Shown: positions 24,858 to 34,394, counted from the stretch's first letter. The stretch: 64,000 bases of DNA from Flavobacterium sp. I-STPP5a (GCF_009764685.1 NZ_VHLM01000057.1:124001-188000), one strand, 5' to 3'. Numbers and translations: made by a program. Notes: generated by a model not told the origin, from the sequence alone.

Positions 24858-26384
24858 TTAGTTCAAGTCTGGTTGGAAAATTTTCACACTTCCGTCACCT
24901 TCACTACTTACCACAAGCAAACTTCTTTTTGTTGGACTTTTTGAAGCAGGAATATATAGTAAACCTTCTGGAGCATCACCCGTTTTTATAGTTTGCATTA
25001 ATTTTGGTGCAGTAGGATTTGATATATCATAAATCATTACTGCATCGGCGCGTTCAAGACCTACAAATAGAATCGTTTTTTCACCCATTTTAGCAACCAC
25101 AACAGATTCTGGTTCAGCACCTTTATCATCACTTCTGCCGTCATCATAAAAACCTAATTCTTGTGATTTTTTATCCAATTCATTTTTGCTATCATATACT
25201 AATTCACCTGTTGTACCATTCCATATAGAGAAAGATCTAGAACCAAAAGAAACAAGCTCATCAAAATCGCCATCGCCATCAGTATCTCCCATTTTAGTAT
25301 TAATATTTAGCCTACCTAAACTAGTCTCCGCTTTTAGTGCTGTAGCATCTGGAAACGCTAAAGGATCAAGAATTACTGATGAACTACCTACTCTTTTTAC
25401 ATCAACAAACGCACTATATTCTCTAGCATCACCTTCATTTGCAGTTACAAAATAGGATATTTTATTTACTTCAAAACTACTTATGGCATCTGGTTGATAC
25501 ATTCCTTTTATTTTCCAAGGTTTCATAAATATACCACCATCTTTATCGCTAACATCAATTGCATTGTCAACAAGATTATAGTCTTTTAGACCCAAAGGAA
25601 AAATATTCGTAATCGTTTTGCTAGTCAAATCAATTTTAGCAACGCCATTGTTTTCTTGTAAAGTTACCCAAGCTGTTTTAGAATCGGCAGATATCGTAAT
25701 ATATTCTGGTTCAATATCATTAGCGAAATTATTAGTTACACTAGCAATACGGAATCCTTTTGCCTTGAGCGTATTTAACTGGTTTGCAAAACCTGCAAAG
25801 TTCAGAGTTGTTACCGCATAGTCAGCATTTATAGCAATAATTGAAACCGAGCCATCTGGGTCAATCGAGTAAGTGTCATTTGGCTCGCCTTCATTGGCAG
25901 TCATGATAAAATTTCCATCAGGAGAAAATGTAATCATATCCGGCAGCGCTCCTACTGTAATCTCTTTGATTAAACTATAATTTGTAGTATTAAAAACCAA
26001 AACTTTACCAGCATCTTGCTTATTCGGTTTTGCCTCTAAGGCCACAGCTAATTTACCATTAAAGGTAGCAACACTATTTGATGCACCATTGTAAGGAGTC
26101 AGATCAATACTTGTTAGAAATTTTGGACTAGCTGGATTCGACAAATCAATAACGTCAATCCTATTCGTATTGCTATTGTTAACCGTAAAAAGTTTCTTTG
26201 ATATTTCGTCATATGCACTAATTTCAGCAGCACCTGCTCCTCCTATTGTAAGATTTCCAATTTCTTTAAATGAGGCAGGGTTTTCATTCACAATAGTTTC
26301 TTGATTGTTGCTGGAACTATCCTCTTTAGAACAACTAGACAAAATCAAAATTGCAGCTAGAAGTGAAATACTGTATTTTTTCAT
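24858..26384 (-). CDS. Choice-of-anchor I family surface lipoprotein
   Basis: This 508-residue protein has a lipoprotein signal (LILSS-C18) and a beta-propeller made of repeated blades. The blades carry strings such as NRIDVIDLSNPASPKF, FSPDGNFIMTANEGEPNDTY and VMIYDISNPTAPKL. The pattern matches the choice-of-anchor I family, sometimes called alkaline-phosphatase-like, but no phosphatase residues are evident. A calcium-like loop DTDGDGDFDE is present. The function is probably surface-exposed binding or hydrolysis and is not known. It sits between aguB and aguA on the opposite strand, with its own promoter. Confidence 0.85.
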   Translation of the reverse strand: MKKYSISLLAAILILSSCSKEDSSSNNQETIVNENPASFKEIGNLTIGGAGAAEISAYDEISKKLFTVNNSNTNRIDVIDLSNPASPKFLTSIDLTPYNGASNSVATFNGKLAVALEAKPNKQDAGKVLVFNTTNYSLIKEITVGALPDMITFSPDGNFIMTANEGEPNDTYSIDPDGSVSIIAINADYAVTTLNFAGFANQLNTLKAKGFRIASVTNNFANDIEPEYITISADSKTAWVTLQENNGVAKIDLTSKTITNIFPLGLKDYNLVDNAIDVSDKDGGIFMKPWKIKGMYQPDAISSFEVNKISYFVTANEGDAREYSAFVDVKRVGSSSVILDPLAFPDATALKAETSLGRLNINTKMGDTDGDGDFDELVSFGSRSFSIWNGTTGELVYDSKNELDKKSQELGFYDDGRSDDKGAEPESVVVAKMGEKTILFVGLERADAVMIYDISNPTAPKLMQTIKTGDAPEGLLYIPASKSPTKRSLLVVSSEGDGSVKIFQPDLN

Positions 26385-26398
26385 AAATTATTTTTTTC

Positions 26399-26406
26399 CA
26401 AAAATA
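26399..26406 (-). promoter_or_regulatory. -7 box for the choice-of-anchor I gene
   Basis: On the minus strand 26406 to 26399 reads TATTTTTG, an exact TAnnTTTG match, 14 bp upstream of the ATG. The leader would be about 10 nt. The -33 region is unclear. Confidence 0.5.
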
Positions 26407-26497
26407 GAAATGAACAAATCAACTATAATTAACACAATATTATTTAATTATTACCTTAATACTATAAATGAAAACGCAGTTTTAAAAAATTGCAATG

Positions 26498-26536
26498 TTT
26501 GCTCGTTTTTTAAGTGAGTCTGAATCATTATATTTG
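26498..26536 (+). promoter_or_regulatory. Promoter of aguA
   Basis: TATATTTG (26529-26536) is an exact -7 match. A TTTG at 26498-26501 is 27 nt upstream, rather far, with a T run at 26506-26510 at a better distance. The predicted leader to the ATG at 26560 is about 18-20 nt. Confidence 0.6.
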
Positions 26537-26559
26537 CAACTTTGATAAAAGTATATAAT

Positions 26560-27600
26560 ATGACTACAAATACTAGGCGTTTTCCAGCCGAATGGGAAAA
26601 ACAACAAGGAATGCTACTGTGTTTCCCTCATAATGGGAAAGATTGGCCTGGAAAATATGAAGCAGTTCAATGGGCTTTTGTAGAATTTATTAAAAAAGTA
26701 GCGACTTTTGAAACTGTTTTTTTGGTTGTGGCTGATGAAAACCAAAAAACAAAAGTAAACACCATGCTGGAAACAGCTCATGTTGAACTAGCAAATGTTT
26801 CGTACATCATTCATAAAACCAATAGAAGTTGGATGCGTGATTCTGGACCAATCATTATAAAGAACGGAACCGAAAGAGAAGCTTTGAATTTTAATTTTAA
26901 TGGCTGGGCCAAATACAAAAACATACAATTAGATAAATTTGTTCCTGCAAAAGTGGGCGAATTTCTAAATATTCCTGTAACTCAAGTCATGTACAAAGGA
27001 AAACCGGTGATTGTTGAAGGTGGTGCCATCGATGTAAACGGACGTGGAACCTTATTAACATCAGAGGAATGTTTAATGCACCCAGACATACAGGTTCGAA
27101 ATGCAGGCTTTACAAAAGAAGATTATGAAACCGTTTTCAAAGAATATCTCGGCGTAACCAATGTGATTTGGTTAGGCGACGGAATTGAAGGCGATGATAC
27201 TCATGGACATATTGATGATTTATGCCGATTTGTAAACGAAGATACCATTGTCACAATTGTAGAAAATGATACGCTTGATAAAAATTATAAGCCGCTTCAA
27301 GACAATTTAAAACGTTTACAAAACGCAACTCTAGAGAATGGAAAATCTCCAGTCATAGTAGCTTTGCCAATGCCGAAGAAAGTAGAATTTGACGGTTTAC
27401 GCTTACCAGCTAGCTATGCTAATTTTTTAATTTTAAACCAATGTGTTTTAGTACCTACTTTTAATGATAGTAACGATCGTAAAGCATTAAACATACTGGC
27501 AGAATGCTTTCCAGATAGAGAAATTATCGGTATAAATGCAACTGATTTTATTTGGGGTTTTGGGACCTTACATTGTTTAAGTCAGCAAATACCTGAATAA
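26560..27600 (+). CDS. aguA: Agmatine deiminase
   Basis: This 346-residue guanidino-group-modifying enzyme converts agmatine to N-carbamoylputrescine and ammonia. Family signatures are RRFPAEWEKQQGMLLCFPHN at the N terminus, NRSWMRDSGPI, GDGIEGDDTHGHIDDLCRF with the catalytic His and acidic residues, and the catalytic cysteine C339 in GTLHCLSQQ. The length fits short agmatine deiminases. It works immediately before AguB. I take the ATG at 26560, because an upstream in-frame TTG (26542) would lie at the predicted transcription start. Confidence 0.95.
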   Translation: MTTNTRRFPAEWEKQQGMLLCFPHNGKDWPGKYEAVQWAFVEFIKKVATFETVFLVVADENQKTKVNTMLETAHVELANVSYIIHKTNRSWMRDSGPIIIKNGTEREALNFNFNGWAKYKNIQLDKFVPAKVGEFLNIPVTQVMYKGKPVIVEGGAIDVNGRGTLLTSEECLMHPDIQVRNAGFTKEDYETVFKEYLGVTNVIWLGDGIEGDDTHGHIDDLCRFVNEDTIVTIVENDTLDKNYKPLQDNLKRLQNATLENGKSPVIVALPMPKKVEFDGLRLPASYANFLILNQCVLVPTFNDSNDRKALNILAECFPDREIIGINATDFIWGFGTLHCLSQQIPE

Positions 27601-27609
27601 AGAAATAAA

Positions 27610-27642
27610 AAAAGACTTGTAAAAATTACAAGTCTTTTTTGT
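27610..27642. terminator. Bidirectional terminator
   Basis: AAAAGACTTGTAA (27610-27622) pairs perfectly with TTACAAGTCTTTT (27626-27638) around a 3-nt loop, with A and T tracts outside. It ends aguA (+) and the M1 peptidase (-). Confidence 0.95.
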
Positions 27643-27675
27643 TATAATAAAAGTTTCCTTATGGGTAACCAAAAA

Positions 27676-29943
27676 TTATTTATCTCTGGTAAAAGGAATT
27701 TTTTGTCCACCTGGCACAGTCATATCAAAACCATTTAAACTTTCGTTGAATTCAAACTTAAGTCCTGCTTGTTTTGATTCAAAAGTATTTTTTCCAATAT
27801 TCTCCACAGAAAAAGGAGGATAATTTGTAATCAAAGCACTAAGAGCACCATTTTTTTCAGAAAAAGTAATTTTAAGAGGTGCCATTTGAGTTGAAAAAGC
27901 ACCTAAATAACCATCTAGAATTACATCTTTTTCAAGCAAACCTTTGTCAGCAGTCCATACATTATTTGCCGTATTAGAATCTGGAAACGCATGATCAGGA
28001 TCTAATGTGATACTTTCAATTTCTTCAGTAGAATTGTGTTTAAAAGACCAAGATTTGTTTTTTTGCCACACTTCAACTGGTAACTTTACTCTTGTGATTT
28101 TTCCACTTTTAGTTTTCACTTCAAGCGCTACAGGCATAACCATTTTTTCGAAGTTCTCAATAGTAATGATAACTCCTTTATTAGGGTCATTTTTTACATA
28201 TTTTATCGAATTTATACCTTGATCTAAGCGCCAATTGTATTGAAACCAACCTCTCCAGAACCAACTCAAATCTTCTCCAGCAACATTTTCAATTGTTCTA
28301 AAAAAATCATCTGGCTGTGGATGTTTAAAAGCCCAACGTTCTACATAGGTTTTCAAAGCCAAATCAAAACGCTCAGGTCCTAATACTTGTTCTCTTAAAA
28401 TAACTAAACCTGAACTTGGTTTAGAATAGGCCAAAAGACCAATGTTCCGCTCCTTCATATTATCTGGTGAACTCATTATTGTTTCCAGAAAAGGACTTGT
28501 ATACATTTCTGCTCTTTGATGCATGTCTGCTTTTGGCTCTTTGTATTCTCCATTATTAAAATCAATAGAACTTAAAGAATTGATAAAAGTATTAAATCCT
28601 TCATCCATCCAAGCAAACAATCGTTCATTAGATCCTACAATCATTGGAAACCAGATATGTCCAAACTCATGATCTGTAACACCCCATAAATCAGCTCCTT
28701 TTGATTCCCAGCTACAAAAAACAATTCCAGGATACTCCATTCCACCTTCATTTCCAGCAACATTTACAGCTGCAGGATAAGGGTATTCAAACCATCTTTT
28801 AGAATAGTTCTCTATAGATGCTTTTGTATATTCTGTAGATCTACCCCATGCTTCGTCACCTGCACTTTCAACAGGATAAACAGACATTGCTAACGATTTT
28901 TTTCCGCTTGGTAAATTGATTTTGGCAGCATCTAAAATAAAAGAGGCTGATGATGACCAAGAAAAATCACGGGCATTGATCATTTTAAAATTCCAAGTTT
29001 TTGTAGCTGATGATCCCGTTTTTGAAGTGGTAGCAACTTCCTCTGCTGTTCTAATAAATACCGTTTTATCACTTTGTTTGGCTTGTGCCAATCTACTTTG
29101 TTCTACCGTTGAAAATACTGTAGCAGCATTTGTCAACTCACCCGAAGCAACTACAATATGATTAGAAGGAGCAGTAATACTTACATCAAAATCACCATAT
29201 TCTAAATAGAATTCAGAGGCTCCTAAATAGGGGTTTACGTTCCAGCCACGCACATCATCATATACACACATACGAGGATACCATTGCGCCATGGTAAATA
29301 TTTTTCCGTTTTTAGTTTCAAGAACTCCCATTCTATCTGATCCTTCATAAGGAGCAATAAATGAGAAATCAATTTTAATTTTTGCAGTTCCACCTTTGGC
29401 GTTAAGCGCTTGTGGCAAAAAAACCTGCATTCTTGTATCTGAAATTACATATTTCACAGCAGTTTCTGTAGCTACACCTTTGTTTGTACTAATTACAGAT
29501 ACTGATTTTATTTTGTGACCACCATCAAAAACTTGTCCTTGAGCACCATTTCTACTACCTGTTAATGGTACAATAGCACTTCCTCTAGAATCAGCTTTAA
29601 AAAGATTTTGATCCAAATTCATCCAAACAAATCCTAATTTATCAGGACTATTGTTGGTGTACGTTATGATTCCAGATCCTGAAATTTCATTGTTTTTTTC
29701 ATCTAATTTAGCCGTTAGTTTGTAACTAGCGCTATTTTGCCAATATTCTGAACCTGGTTGACCACTCGCAGAACGAGTTGCCGTTCCATTTTTAGAATAA
29801 AAATGTGGGGCAAAAGCATCATGATAGTCATACTTTGATACTGGACGTGCAGTATTCTCAGGAGTTTGTTGCGCACTAAGATTTGCAATTCCTAAAAGGA
29901 ACAGACCTGCATGCCACAAGAATCCAACATTTATTTTCTTCAT
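27676..29943 (-). CDS. Secreted M1-family metallopeptidase
   Basis: This 755-residue gluzincin aminopeptidase has a signal peptide (ending near NLSAQQTP). The M1 landmarks are the exopeptidase loop [10 protein letters not shown] and the zinc site HEFGHIW with H425, E426 and H429, followed by E448 (HExxH-x18-E). The long N-terminal region is the typical M1 beta domain. In place of GAMEN it has GGMEY, which is usual for this Bacteroidota group. It probably acts in the periplasm on peptides. It is a single gene that converges with aguA. Confidence 0.92.
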   Translation of the reverse strand: MKKINVGFLWHAGLFLLGIANLSAQQTPENTARPVSKYDYHDAFAPHFYSKNGTATRSASGQPGSEYWQNSASYKLTAKLDEKNNEISGSGIITYTNNSPDKLGFVWMNLDQNLFKADSRGSAIVPLTGSRNGAQGQVFDGGHKIKSVSVISTNKGVATETAVKYVISDTRMQVFLPQALNAKGGTAKIKIDFSFIAPYEGSDRMGVLETKNGKIFTMAQWYPRMCVYDDVRGWNVNPYLGASEFYLEYGDFDVSITAPSNHIVVASGELTNAATVFSTVEQSRLAQAKQSDKTVFIRTAEEVATTSKTGSSATKTWNFKMINARDFSWSSSASFILDAAKINLPSGKKSLAMSVYPVESAGDEAWGRSTEYTKASIENYSKRWFEYPYPAAVNVAGNEGGMEYPGIVFCSWESKGADLWGVTDHEFGHIWFPMIVGSNERLFAWMDEGFNTFINSLSSIDFNNGEYKEPKADMHQRAEMYTSPFLETIMSSPDNMKERNIGLLAYSKPSSGLVILREQVLGPERFDLALKTYVERWAFKHPQPDDFFRTIENVAGEDLSWFWRGWFQYNWRLDQGINSIKYVKNDPNKGVIITIENFEKMVMPVALEVKTKSGKITRVKLPVEVWQKNKSWSFKHNSTEEIESITLDPDHAFPDSNTANNVWTADKGLLEKDVILDGYLGAFSTQMAPLKITFSEKNGALSALITNYPPFSVENIGKNTFESKQAGLKFEFNESLNGFDMTVPGGQKIPFTRDK

Positions 29944-30102
29944 AGTTAATTGATTTTGTTTACAAATTAAGGAAAAAAAAAGAGAATTCAGAGTATAAAA
30001 ACATTAAGAATTTTAGCACTTTGAGAAAAAAACATACCTTGTGATTAAATATTGAATATATTTACAGTAAATACAGATTGTCTCAGTAAAACCAAAACTA
30101 TT

Positions 30103-30954
30103 TTGAATATCACCTTAAAAAACCACAAACTCACCGCAACCATAAATCATCGTGGTGCAGAGCTCATTTCTCTAAAAGACAACGATCAAAGAGACTATAT
30201 TTGGAATGGAAATCCTGAATTTTGGGGAAAGCATTCTCCGGTACTGTTCCCAATAGTAGGAACTTTAAAAAACAATTCATTTCATTATGAAAACCAAGAA
30301 TATCACTTATCACGCCACGGTTTTGCGCGAGATATGGATTTTGAATTAGTTGAAAGCACTGCCGAAAAAGCTGTTTTTTTGTTGTCACACAATAGCGAAA
30401 CTTTAAAAAATTACCCTTTTGAGTTTCAATTACAACTGATTTATACTCTGGAAGAAACAAAATTATCTATTTCATACCATGTATTTAATGCAGGTACAAA
30501 TACAATGCCTTTTTCTATTGGTGCTCACCCAGCCTTTGCGCTTCCAGAATCATTTGAAAGCTATGAAATCGAATTTGATCAAAATGAAGCTTTGCAATAT
30601 CACCTTTTAGAAAATGATTTGATATCGAATGAAACTAAAATATTAAATACTCAAGACAAAAAACTTCCTCTTGATTACACCCTATTCGAACTTGATGCGT
30701 TAATTTTCAAAACCATACAATCTAAAAATCTTACCATTTTAGAAAATAAAAAACCTATTTTAAAAGTTGAATATGAAGATTTTCCAAGTTTAGGAATATG
30801 GACAAAAAAAGCAGCACCATTTATTTGTATTGAACCATGGTTTGGATATTCTGATGTACTGGAGAGTACTGGAGATTTACTACTAAAAGAGGGCATTCAA
30901 ATTTTAGAACCAAACGCAACCTTTCAATCTATATTCACTATCAAAATTCTTTAA
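30103..30954 (+). CDS. Aldose 1-epimerase family protein
   Basis: This is a galactose-mutarotase-like enzyme that interconverts sugar anomers. It has the family N terminus (LKNHKLTATINHRGAELISL), the conserved SRHGFARDMDF with the active-site His-Arg region, and IGAHPAFALP; the acidic base lies toward the C terminus. With the TTG at 30103 as start it has 283 residues, the usual length. An earlier in-frame TTG at 30052 would add 17 unconserved residues and lies upstream of a TATATTTA promoter-like box at 30056-30063. The start remains uncertain. It is followed 9 bp later by a GNAT gene, so cotranscription is likely. Confidence 0.85.
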   Translation: MNITLKNHKLTATINHRGAELISLKDNDQRDYIWNGNPEFWGKHSPVLFPIVGTLKNNSFHYENQEYHLSRHGFARDMDFELVESTAEKAVFLLSHNSETLKNYPFEFQLQLIYTLEETKLSISYHVFNAGTNTMPFSIGAHPAFALPESFESYEIEFDQNEALQYHLLENDLISNETKILNTQDKKLPLDYTLFELDALIFKTIQSKNLTILENKKPILKVEYEDFPSLGIWTKKAAPFICIEPWFGYSDVLESTGDLLLKEGIQILEPNATFQSIFTIKIL

Positions 30955-30963
30955 AAAAATTCT

Positions 30964-31515
30964 ATGCTAACCATCAATTTTAATCCGTTTCCTGATTTAG
31001 AAACCGACCGTTTAATTTTAAGAAGAGTAAACGCAGGTGATGTAAAAGAAATTTTAATGTTACGATCTAATCCAGAAACCATGCAATTTATCCCTCGTCC
31101 TTTGTTAAAAACTGATGAAGAAGCTTTAGAGCATATTGCCATGATTGATCATAAAATTGAAGTTAATGAGGGCATCAATTGGGCTATAACTTTAAAAGAT
31201 AGTCCAAAACTTATCGGGATTATTGGTCATTATCGCATTAAACCAGAACATTACCGAGCCGAAATTGGATACATGCTACTTCCTGATTATCACAAAAGAG
31301 GAATCATAACTGAGGTAGTTAAGGCTGTAGTTCATTATGGATTTAATGATTTAAAACTACATTCTATAGAAGCAGTTATAGCACCTGAAAATATTGGATC
31401 GGCAAAAGTTTTAGAAAAAAACGGATTTATAAAAGAAGCGCATTTCAAAGATTATGAATTTTACAATGGTAAATTTTTAGACTCTGTGATCTATTCCTTA
31501 CTAGATCACTCATAA
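30964..31515 (+). CDS. RimJ/RimL-type GNAT N-acetyltransferase
   Basis: This 183-residue acetyltransferase opens with the RimJ/RimL hallmark LETDRLILRRV (about 12-22). It has motif A around AEIGYMLLPDYHKRGIITEVV (about 99-119) and the C-terminal ENIGSAKVLEKNGF. Substrates of such proteins vary (protein N-termini, antibiotics, small amines) and cannot be told from this sequence. It lies 9 bp after the epimerase gene. Confidence 0.88.
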   Translation: MLTINFNPFPDLETDRLILRRVNAGDVKEILMLRSNPETMQFIPRPLLKTDEEALEHIAMIDHKIEVNEGINWAITLKDSPKLIGIIGHYRIKPEHYRAEIGYMLLPDYHKRGIITEVVKAVVHYGFNDLKLHSIEAVIAPENIGSAKVLEKNGFIKEAHFKDYEFYNGKFLDSVIYSLLDHS

Positions 31516-31541
31516 ATACAAATATAAAAAACGCACAAATG

Positions 31542-31572
31542 TTATGTAAAAAGTAAATTACTACTACATTTG
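31542..31572 (+). promoter_or_regulatory. Promoter of the DUF3575 gene
   Basis: TACATTTG at 31565-31572 matches TAnnTTTG, with a TTATG -33-like element (31542-31546) 18 nt upstream. The leader would be about 40 nt. Confidence 0.55.
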
Positions 31573-31615
31573 TACACTTATCATAACCTTAAATCTACAT
31601 CCCACTTTATTAGCC

Positions 31616-32167
31616 ATGAAAAAATTCCTGATCATCTTTGTTTTAATAACGTATTCCTCCATTTCAGCCCAAACCTATGTAAAAGCAAATGCTTTTACAA
31701 CGCTTTTTACAATTCCTAATGTAGGGATAGAAACTAGTATTGGTAAAAAATCAACTTTTCATTTTGATGCTCTTACTTCCTTCTGGAAATCTGTAAACGG
31801 TAAACCCAGAGAATTTTACACCTTTACTCCTGAATATAGATACCATTTCAAAGAAAAATATAATGGTTTTTATGCAGGTGCACATATAGGAGCTAGTATT
31901 TTTAATTTCCAAAAGTGGAACTATTTAAACACTAATAATTATGAAAAAGGAGTTGGTTATTTTGCAGGAGCAACTATAGGATATCAAGTAAAAGTAAGTG
32001 AAAAATTTATGATTGATTGCTTTTTAGGCGGTGGTTGGCATCAAGGATTTTACAAAGGATATGACTTGTATACAGGTGAACGCTATGAACCTGCAAAAAA
32101 ATACAACAAAAGTGGAGAATCGCTTCCTTACAGAGGTGGTGTAATGATTTCTTATAAAATAAATTAA
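31616..32167 (+). CDS. DUF3575-like outer-membrane beta-barrel protein
   Basis: This 183-residue protein has a Sec signal peptide (MKKFLIIFVLITYSSISA, cut after SISA). Alternating aromatic/hydrophobic strands (FYTFTPEYRYHF, GFYAGAHIGAS, GYFAGATIGYQ, FMIDCFLGGGW) point to a small beta barrel. The pattern fits DUF3575. Function unknown; it probably lies in the outer membrane. Its last four bases overlap the end of the convergent gene at 32164. Confidence 0.8.
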   Translation: MKKFLIIFVLITYSSISAQTYVKANAFTTLFTIPNVGIETSIGKKSTFHFDALTSFWKSVNGKPREFYTFTPEYRYHFKEKYNGFYAGAHIGASIFNFQKWNYLNTNNYEKGVGYFAGATIGYQVKVSEKFMIDCFLGGGWHQGFYKGYDLYTGERYEPAKKYNKSGESLPYRGGVMISYKIN

Positions 32168-32388
32168 AATTCATTTATACTTTTAACATATAAATCTTCA
32201 ACCTGTTTACGAGCCCACTCCGTTTTTCTTAAAAAAGTCAAACTGGATTTAATACTAGGATTACTTGAAAAACATTTAATTTTAATCAGTTCACTTAGAG
32301 TGTCAAATCCATAATGACTGACAAGCTTTTCTACTACTTGTTGAAGCGTTATTCCGTGTAGCGGGTCGTTTGATTTTATTTTTTCCAT
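32164..32388 (-). CDS. VF530-family (DUF2132) small DNA-binding-like protein
   Basis: This 74-residue protein has the compact motif DPLHGITLQQVVEKLVSHYG, followed by a helical part (TFLRKTEWARKQVEDLYV); these are the hallmarks of the VF530 family, whose structure suggests DNA binding. The gene end overlaps the end of the opposite-strand gene by 4 bp. A perfect -7 promoter box lies only 4 nt before the ATG, so the mRNA may be leaderless. Confidence 0.85.
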   Translation of the reverse strand: MEKIKSNDPLHGITLQQVVEKLVSHYGFDTLSELIKIKCFSSNPSIKSSLTFLRKTEWARKQVEDLYVKSINEF

Positions 32389-32392
32389 TCTA

Positions 32393-32400
32393 CAAATATA
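32393..32400 (-). promoter_or_regulatory. -7 box of the VF530 gene, abutting the start codon
   Basis: On the minus strand 32400 to 32393 reads TATATTTG. Its last G is separated from the ATG (32388-32386) by 4 nt. In this promoter class the start point is a few bases after the box, so transcription would begin at or next to the ATG. Confidence 0.5.
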
Positions 32401-32447
32401 AACAATCTAAAATTTATGATTTTATCTTCCCAAAAAAAAATTAAATA

Positions 32448-32933
32448 ATGAAAAAAGCAATACTTATTACAGTCCTATTGTTTTTCAATTTTTGCTTGGC
32501 ACAGCAAAATGTGACTACATACTACTTCATAAGACATGCTGAAAAAGCAGACAATTCTAAAAATCCTGATTTGTCAGAAAATGGACAAAAAAGGGCAAAC
32601 CAATGGAATGCTATTTTCGCCGATGTTCACTTTGACGAAATTTACACTACTGATTATAAAAGAACCATACAAACTGCAGCACCTACAGCTACAGCTAAAA
32701 ATATTAAAACGAAACTGTACGATCTTAAGGATTTAAATATTGAAAATTTTAAAAATGAAACTCTAAATAAAAAAGTCTTGATTGTAGGGCATAGCAATTC
32801 TATACCTAAGTTTGTAAACCAAGTTATCAAAAACAATTTGTTTCCAGATATTGAAGACACTGTTTTTGGAAACCTATATGTAATTACAATCACCGGTAAT
32901 ACCATAAGCTACCATTTATTGAAATTACCATAA
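32448..32933 (+). CDS. Secreted histidine phosphatase family protein
   Basis: This 161-residue protein has a Sec signal peptide (cut near LAQQ) and the phosphoglycerate-mutase-type motif YYFIRHAEKAD, with the phospho-accepting His30 and Arg29. The second catalytic His is in VLIVGHSNSIP. It is short, like the SixA/Ais-type periplasmic members of the family. The substrate is unknown; it may act on phosphosugars or phosphoproteins in the periplasm. Confidence 0.87.
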   Translation: MKKAILITVLLFFNFCLAQQNVTTYYFIRHAEKADNSKNPDLSENGQKRANQWNAIFADVHFDEIYTTDYKRTIQTAAPTATAKNIKTKLYDLKDLNIENFKNETLNKKVLIVGHSNSIPKFVNQVIKNNLFPDIEDTVFGNLYVITITGNTISYHLLKLP

Positions 32934-32936
32934 ACA

Positions 32937-32966
32937 TTGCTTGATATTTTAATTTTGCTACCTTTG
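32937..32966 (+). promoter_or_regulatory. Promoter of smpB, abutting the start codon
   Basis: TACCTTTG (32959-32966) is an exact -7 match, and TTG (32937-32939) lies 19 nt upstream. The smpB ATG begins at 32971, 4 nt after the box, the same geometry as for the VF530 gene, which suggests a leaderless transcript. Confidence 0.65.
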
Positions 32967-32970
32967 CACC

Positions 32971-33423
32971 ATGTTAAAAACAATTAATATTTACAATAAA
33001 AGAGCCAAATTCGATTATGAAATTATCGAAACATTTACGGCTGGAATCGTTTTGGCTGGTACTGAGATAAAATCAATTCGTTTAGGCAAAGCCAATATTA
33101 CAGAAAGTTTTTGTGAATTCAGTAATCTTGAATTGTTTGCCATAAACACCTACATTGAGGAATACTCTTTTGGGAATCAATTCAACCATAAAGCCCGTAG
33201 CGAACGTAAATTACTCTTAAATAAAAAAGAGCTTAAAAGTTTATCTAAAAGTGTTCAGGCTAAAGGCTTAACAATAGTTCCTCTTAAATTATTTACAAAT
33301 GAAAAAGGAATGGCAAAACTTCAAATAGGTCTTTGTAAAGGAAAGAAAACTTATGACAAACGAGAATCTTTAAAAGAACAGGATACAAAACGAGACTTAG
33401 AACGCATAAAAAAATCATTTTAA
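32971..33423 (+). CDS. smpB: SsrA-binding protein SmpB
   Basis: SmpB binds tmRNA and brings it to stalled ribosomes for trans-translation. The 150-residue protein has the family pattern: KRAKFDYEIIETFTAGIVLAG at the N terminus, GTEIKSIRLGKANI, the RKLLLNKKEL stretch and the basic C-terminal tail (DKRESLKEQDTKRDLERIKK) that reads the decoding centre. The ATG at 32971 fits conserved starts. The tmRNA gene itself is not in this window. A hairpin overlaps its stop codon. Confidence 0.96.
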   Translation: MLKTINIYNKRAKFDYEIIETFTAGIVLAGTEIKSIRLGKANITESFCEFSNLELFAINTYIEEYSFGNQFNHKARSERKLLLNKKELKSLSKSVQAKGLTIVPLKLFTNEKGMAKLQIGLCKGKKTYDKRESLKEQDTKRDLERIKKSF

Positions 33424-33441
33424 ATTAAAATGATTTTTTTT
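33409..33441 (+). terminator. Terminator overlapping the smpB stop codon
   Basis: ATCATTTTAA (33414-33423, including the stop) is complementary to TTAAAATGAT (33425-33434) and is followed by a T8 run. A second ATCATTTT-type hairpin with T-run lies near 33558-33605 and may end the pcm gene on the minus strand. Confidence 0.75.
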
Positions 33442-33608
33442 GTTTTTGGTAAAGGCTATTTTGATGAAAAATTACGATAGCTAAGCAGATTAATATATCT
33501 TATTTACTATTCCAAACCATTAAGGACAAATCTTTTTGGGGCTAAGCCAAAAAAAAAATCATCTTCAACTCTTATATCATAAAGCACTGAAAATGATTTT
33601 TTTTTGTT

Positions 33609-34250
33609 TTAATTCTTGTCTTCTAATAAGGGAACAAATCTAAATTCTCCAAATTCGTGCTTTTCAAATTGAGTTTCATTAATTCGAATCAGCAAAGTCA
33701 TAATTTGCACGTCCTCACCTACGGGAATTACTAGCCTTCCTCCTATTTTTAATTGCGCCATCAACGGTTTAGGAATAATTGGCGCACCAGCCGTAACAAT
33801 AATGCTGTCGAATGGAGCGTAATTAGGCAACCCTTTGTATCCATCACCAAACGAAGTGTGTTTAGGACGAATATTGAGTTTAGGAAATAAATTTGTAGTT
33901 TTTTTAAACAATTCATTTTGGCGTTCTACACTAAATACTTTAGCACCCATGGTACATAAAACTGCCGTTTGGTATCCCGATCCCGTTCCAATTTCTAATA
34001 TTTTATCTTCCTTTTTTACTTCTAATAATTGCGATTGAAAAGCAACAGTGTACGGTTGTGAAATTGTTTGCCCTGCACCTATAGGAAAAGCCTTATCTTG
34101 ATAAGCATAATCTTCAAAGCTTGAATCCAAAAATAAGTGACGTGGTATCTTTTTTATGGCTTCCAAAACATTTTTATCCGTGATCCCTTTTTGCTCTAAA
34201 ACGCTTACTAATTGATTCCGAAGTCCTTGATGTTTGGCTGTATCTTTCAA
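33609..34250 (-). CDS. pcm: Protein-L-isoaspartate O-methyltransferase
   Basis: PCM methylates isoaspartyl residues in damaged proteins, starting their repair. The 213-residue protein has the SAM-binding motif ILEIGTGSGYQTAVL (about 80-94), the upstream IGAGQTISQPYTVAF that contacts the substrate, and the family post-motif PFDSIIVTAGAP. The length and motifs are standard. It converges with smpB. Confidence 0.95.
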   Translation of the reverse strand: MKDTAKHQGLRNQLVSVLEQKGITDKNVLEAIKKIPRHLFLDSSFEDYAYQDKAFPIGAGQTISQPYTVAFQSQLLEVKKEDKILEIGTGSGYQTAVLCTMGAKVFSVERQNELFKKTTNLFPKLNIRPKHTSFGDGYKGLPNYAPFDSIIVTAGAPIIPKPLMAQLKIGGRLVIPVGEDVQIMTLLIRINETQFEKHEFGEFRFVPLLEDKN

Positions 34251-34370
34251 AATTTATTTTTTTATTTCTGTAAAAGTAGAAAAGAAAAATTGAAATCAAA
34301 TATTGGTTTTTAAATAATTATTTAGCGTACAATTTGTCTAAATTCAATAATAGATTAATCATTTTATTGC

Positions 34371-34378
34371 TATTTTTG
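34371..34378 (+). promoter_or_regulatory. -7 box of the Gfo/Idh/MocA gene
   Basis: TATTTTTG (34371-34378) matches TAnnTTTG exactly. No convincing -33 element is seen. The leader to the ATG at 34395 would be about 14 nt. Confidence 0.5.
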
Positions 34379-34394
34379 TAAAAAATACACCCTT

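Noticed and set aside
30052..30102. Longer N terminus of the aldose epimerase
   Set aside because: It needs a TTG start upstream of a TATATTTA promoter-like box, and the added residues do not look conserved. It is not fully excluded.
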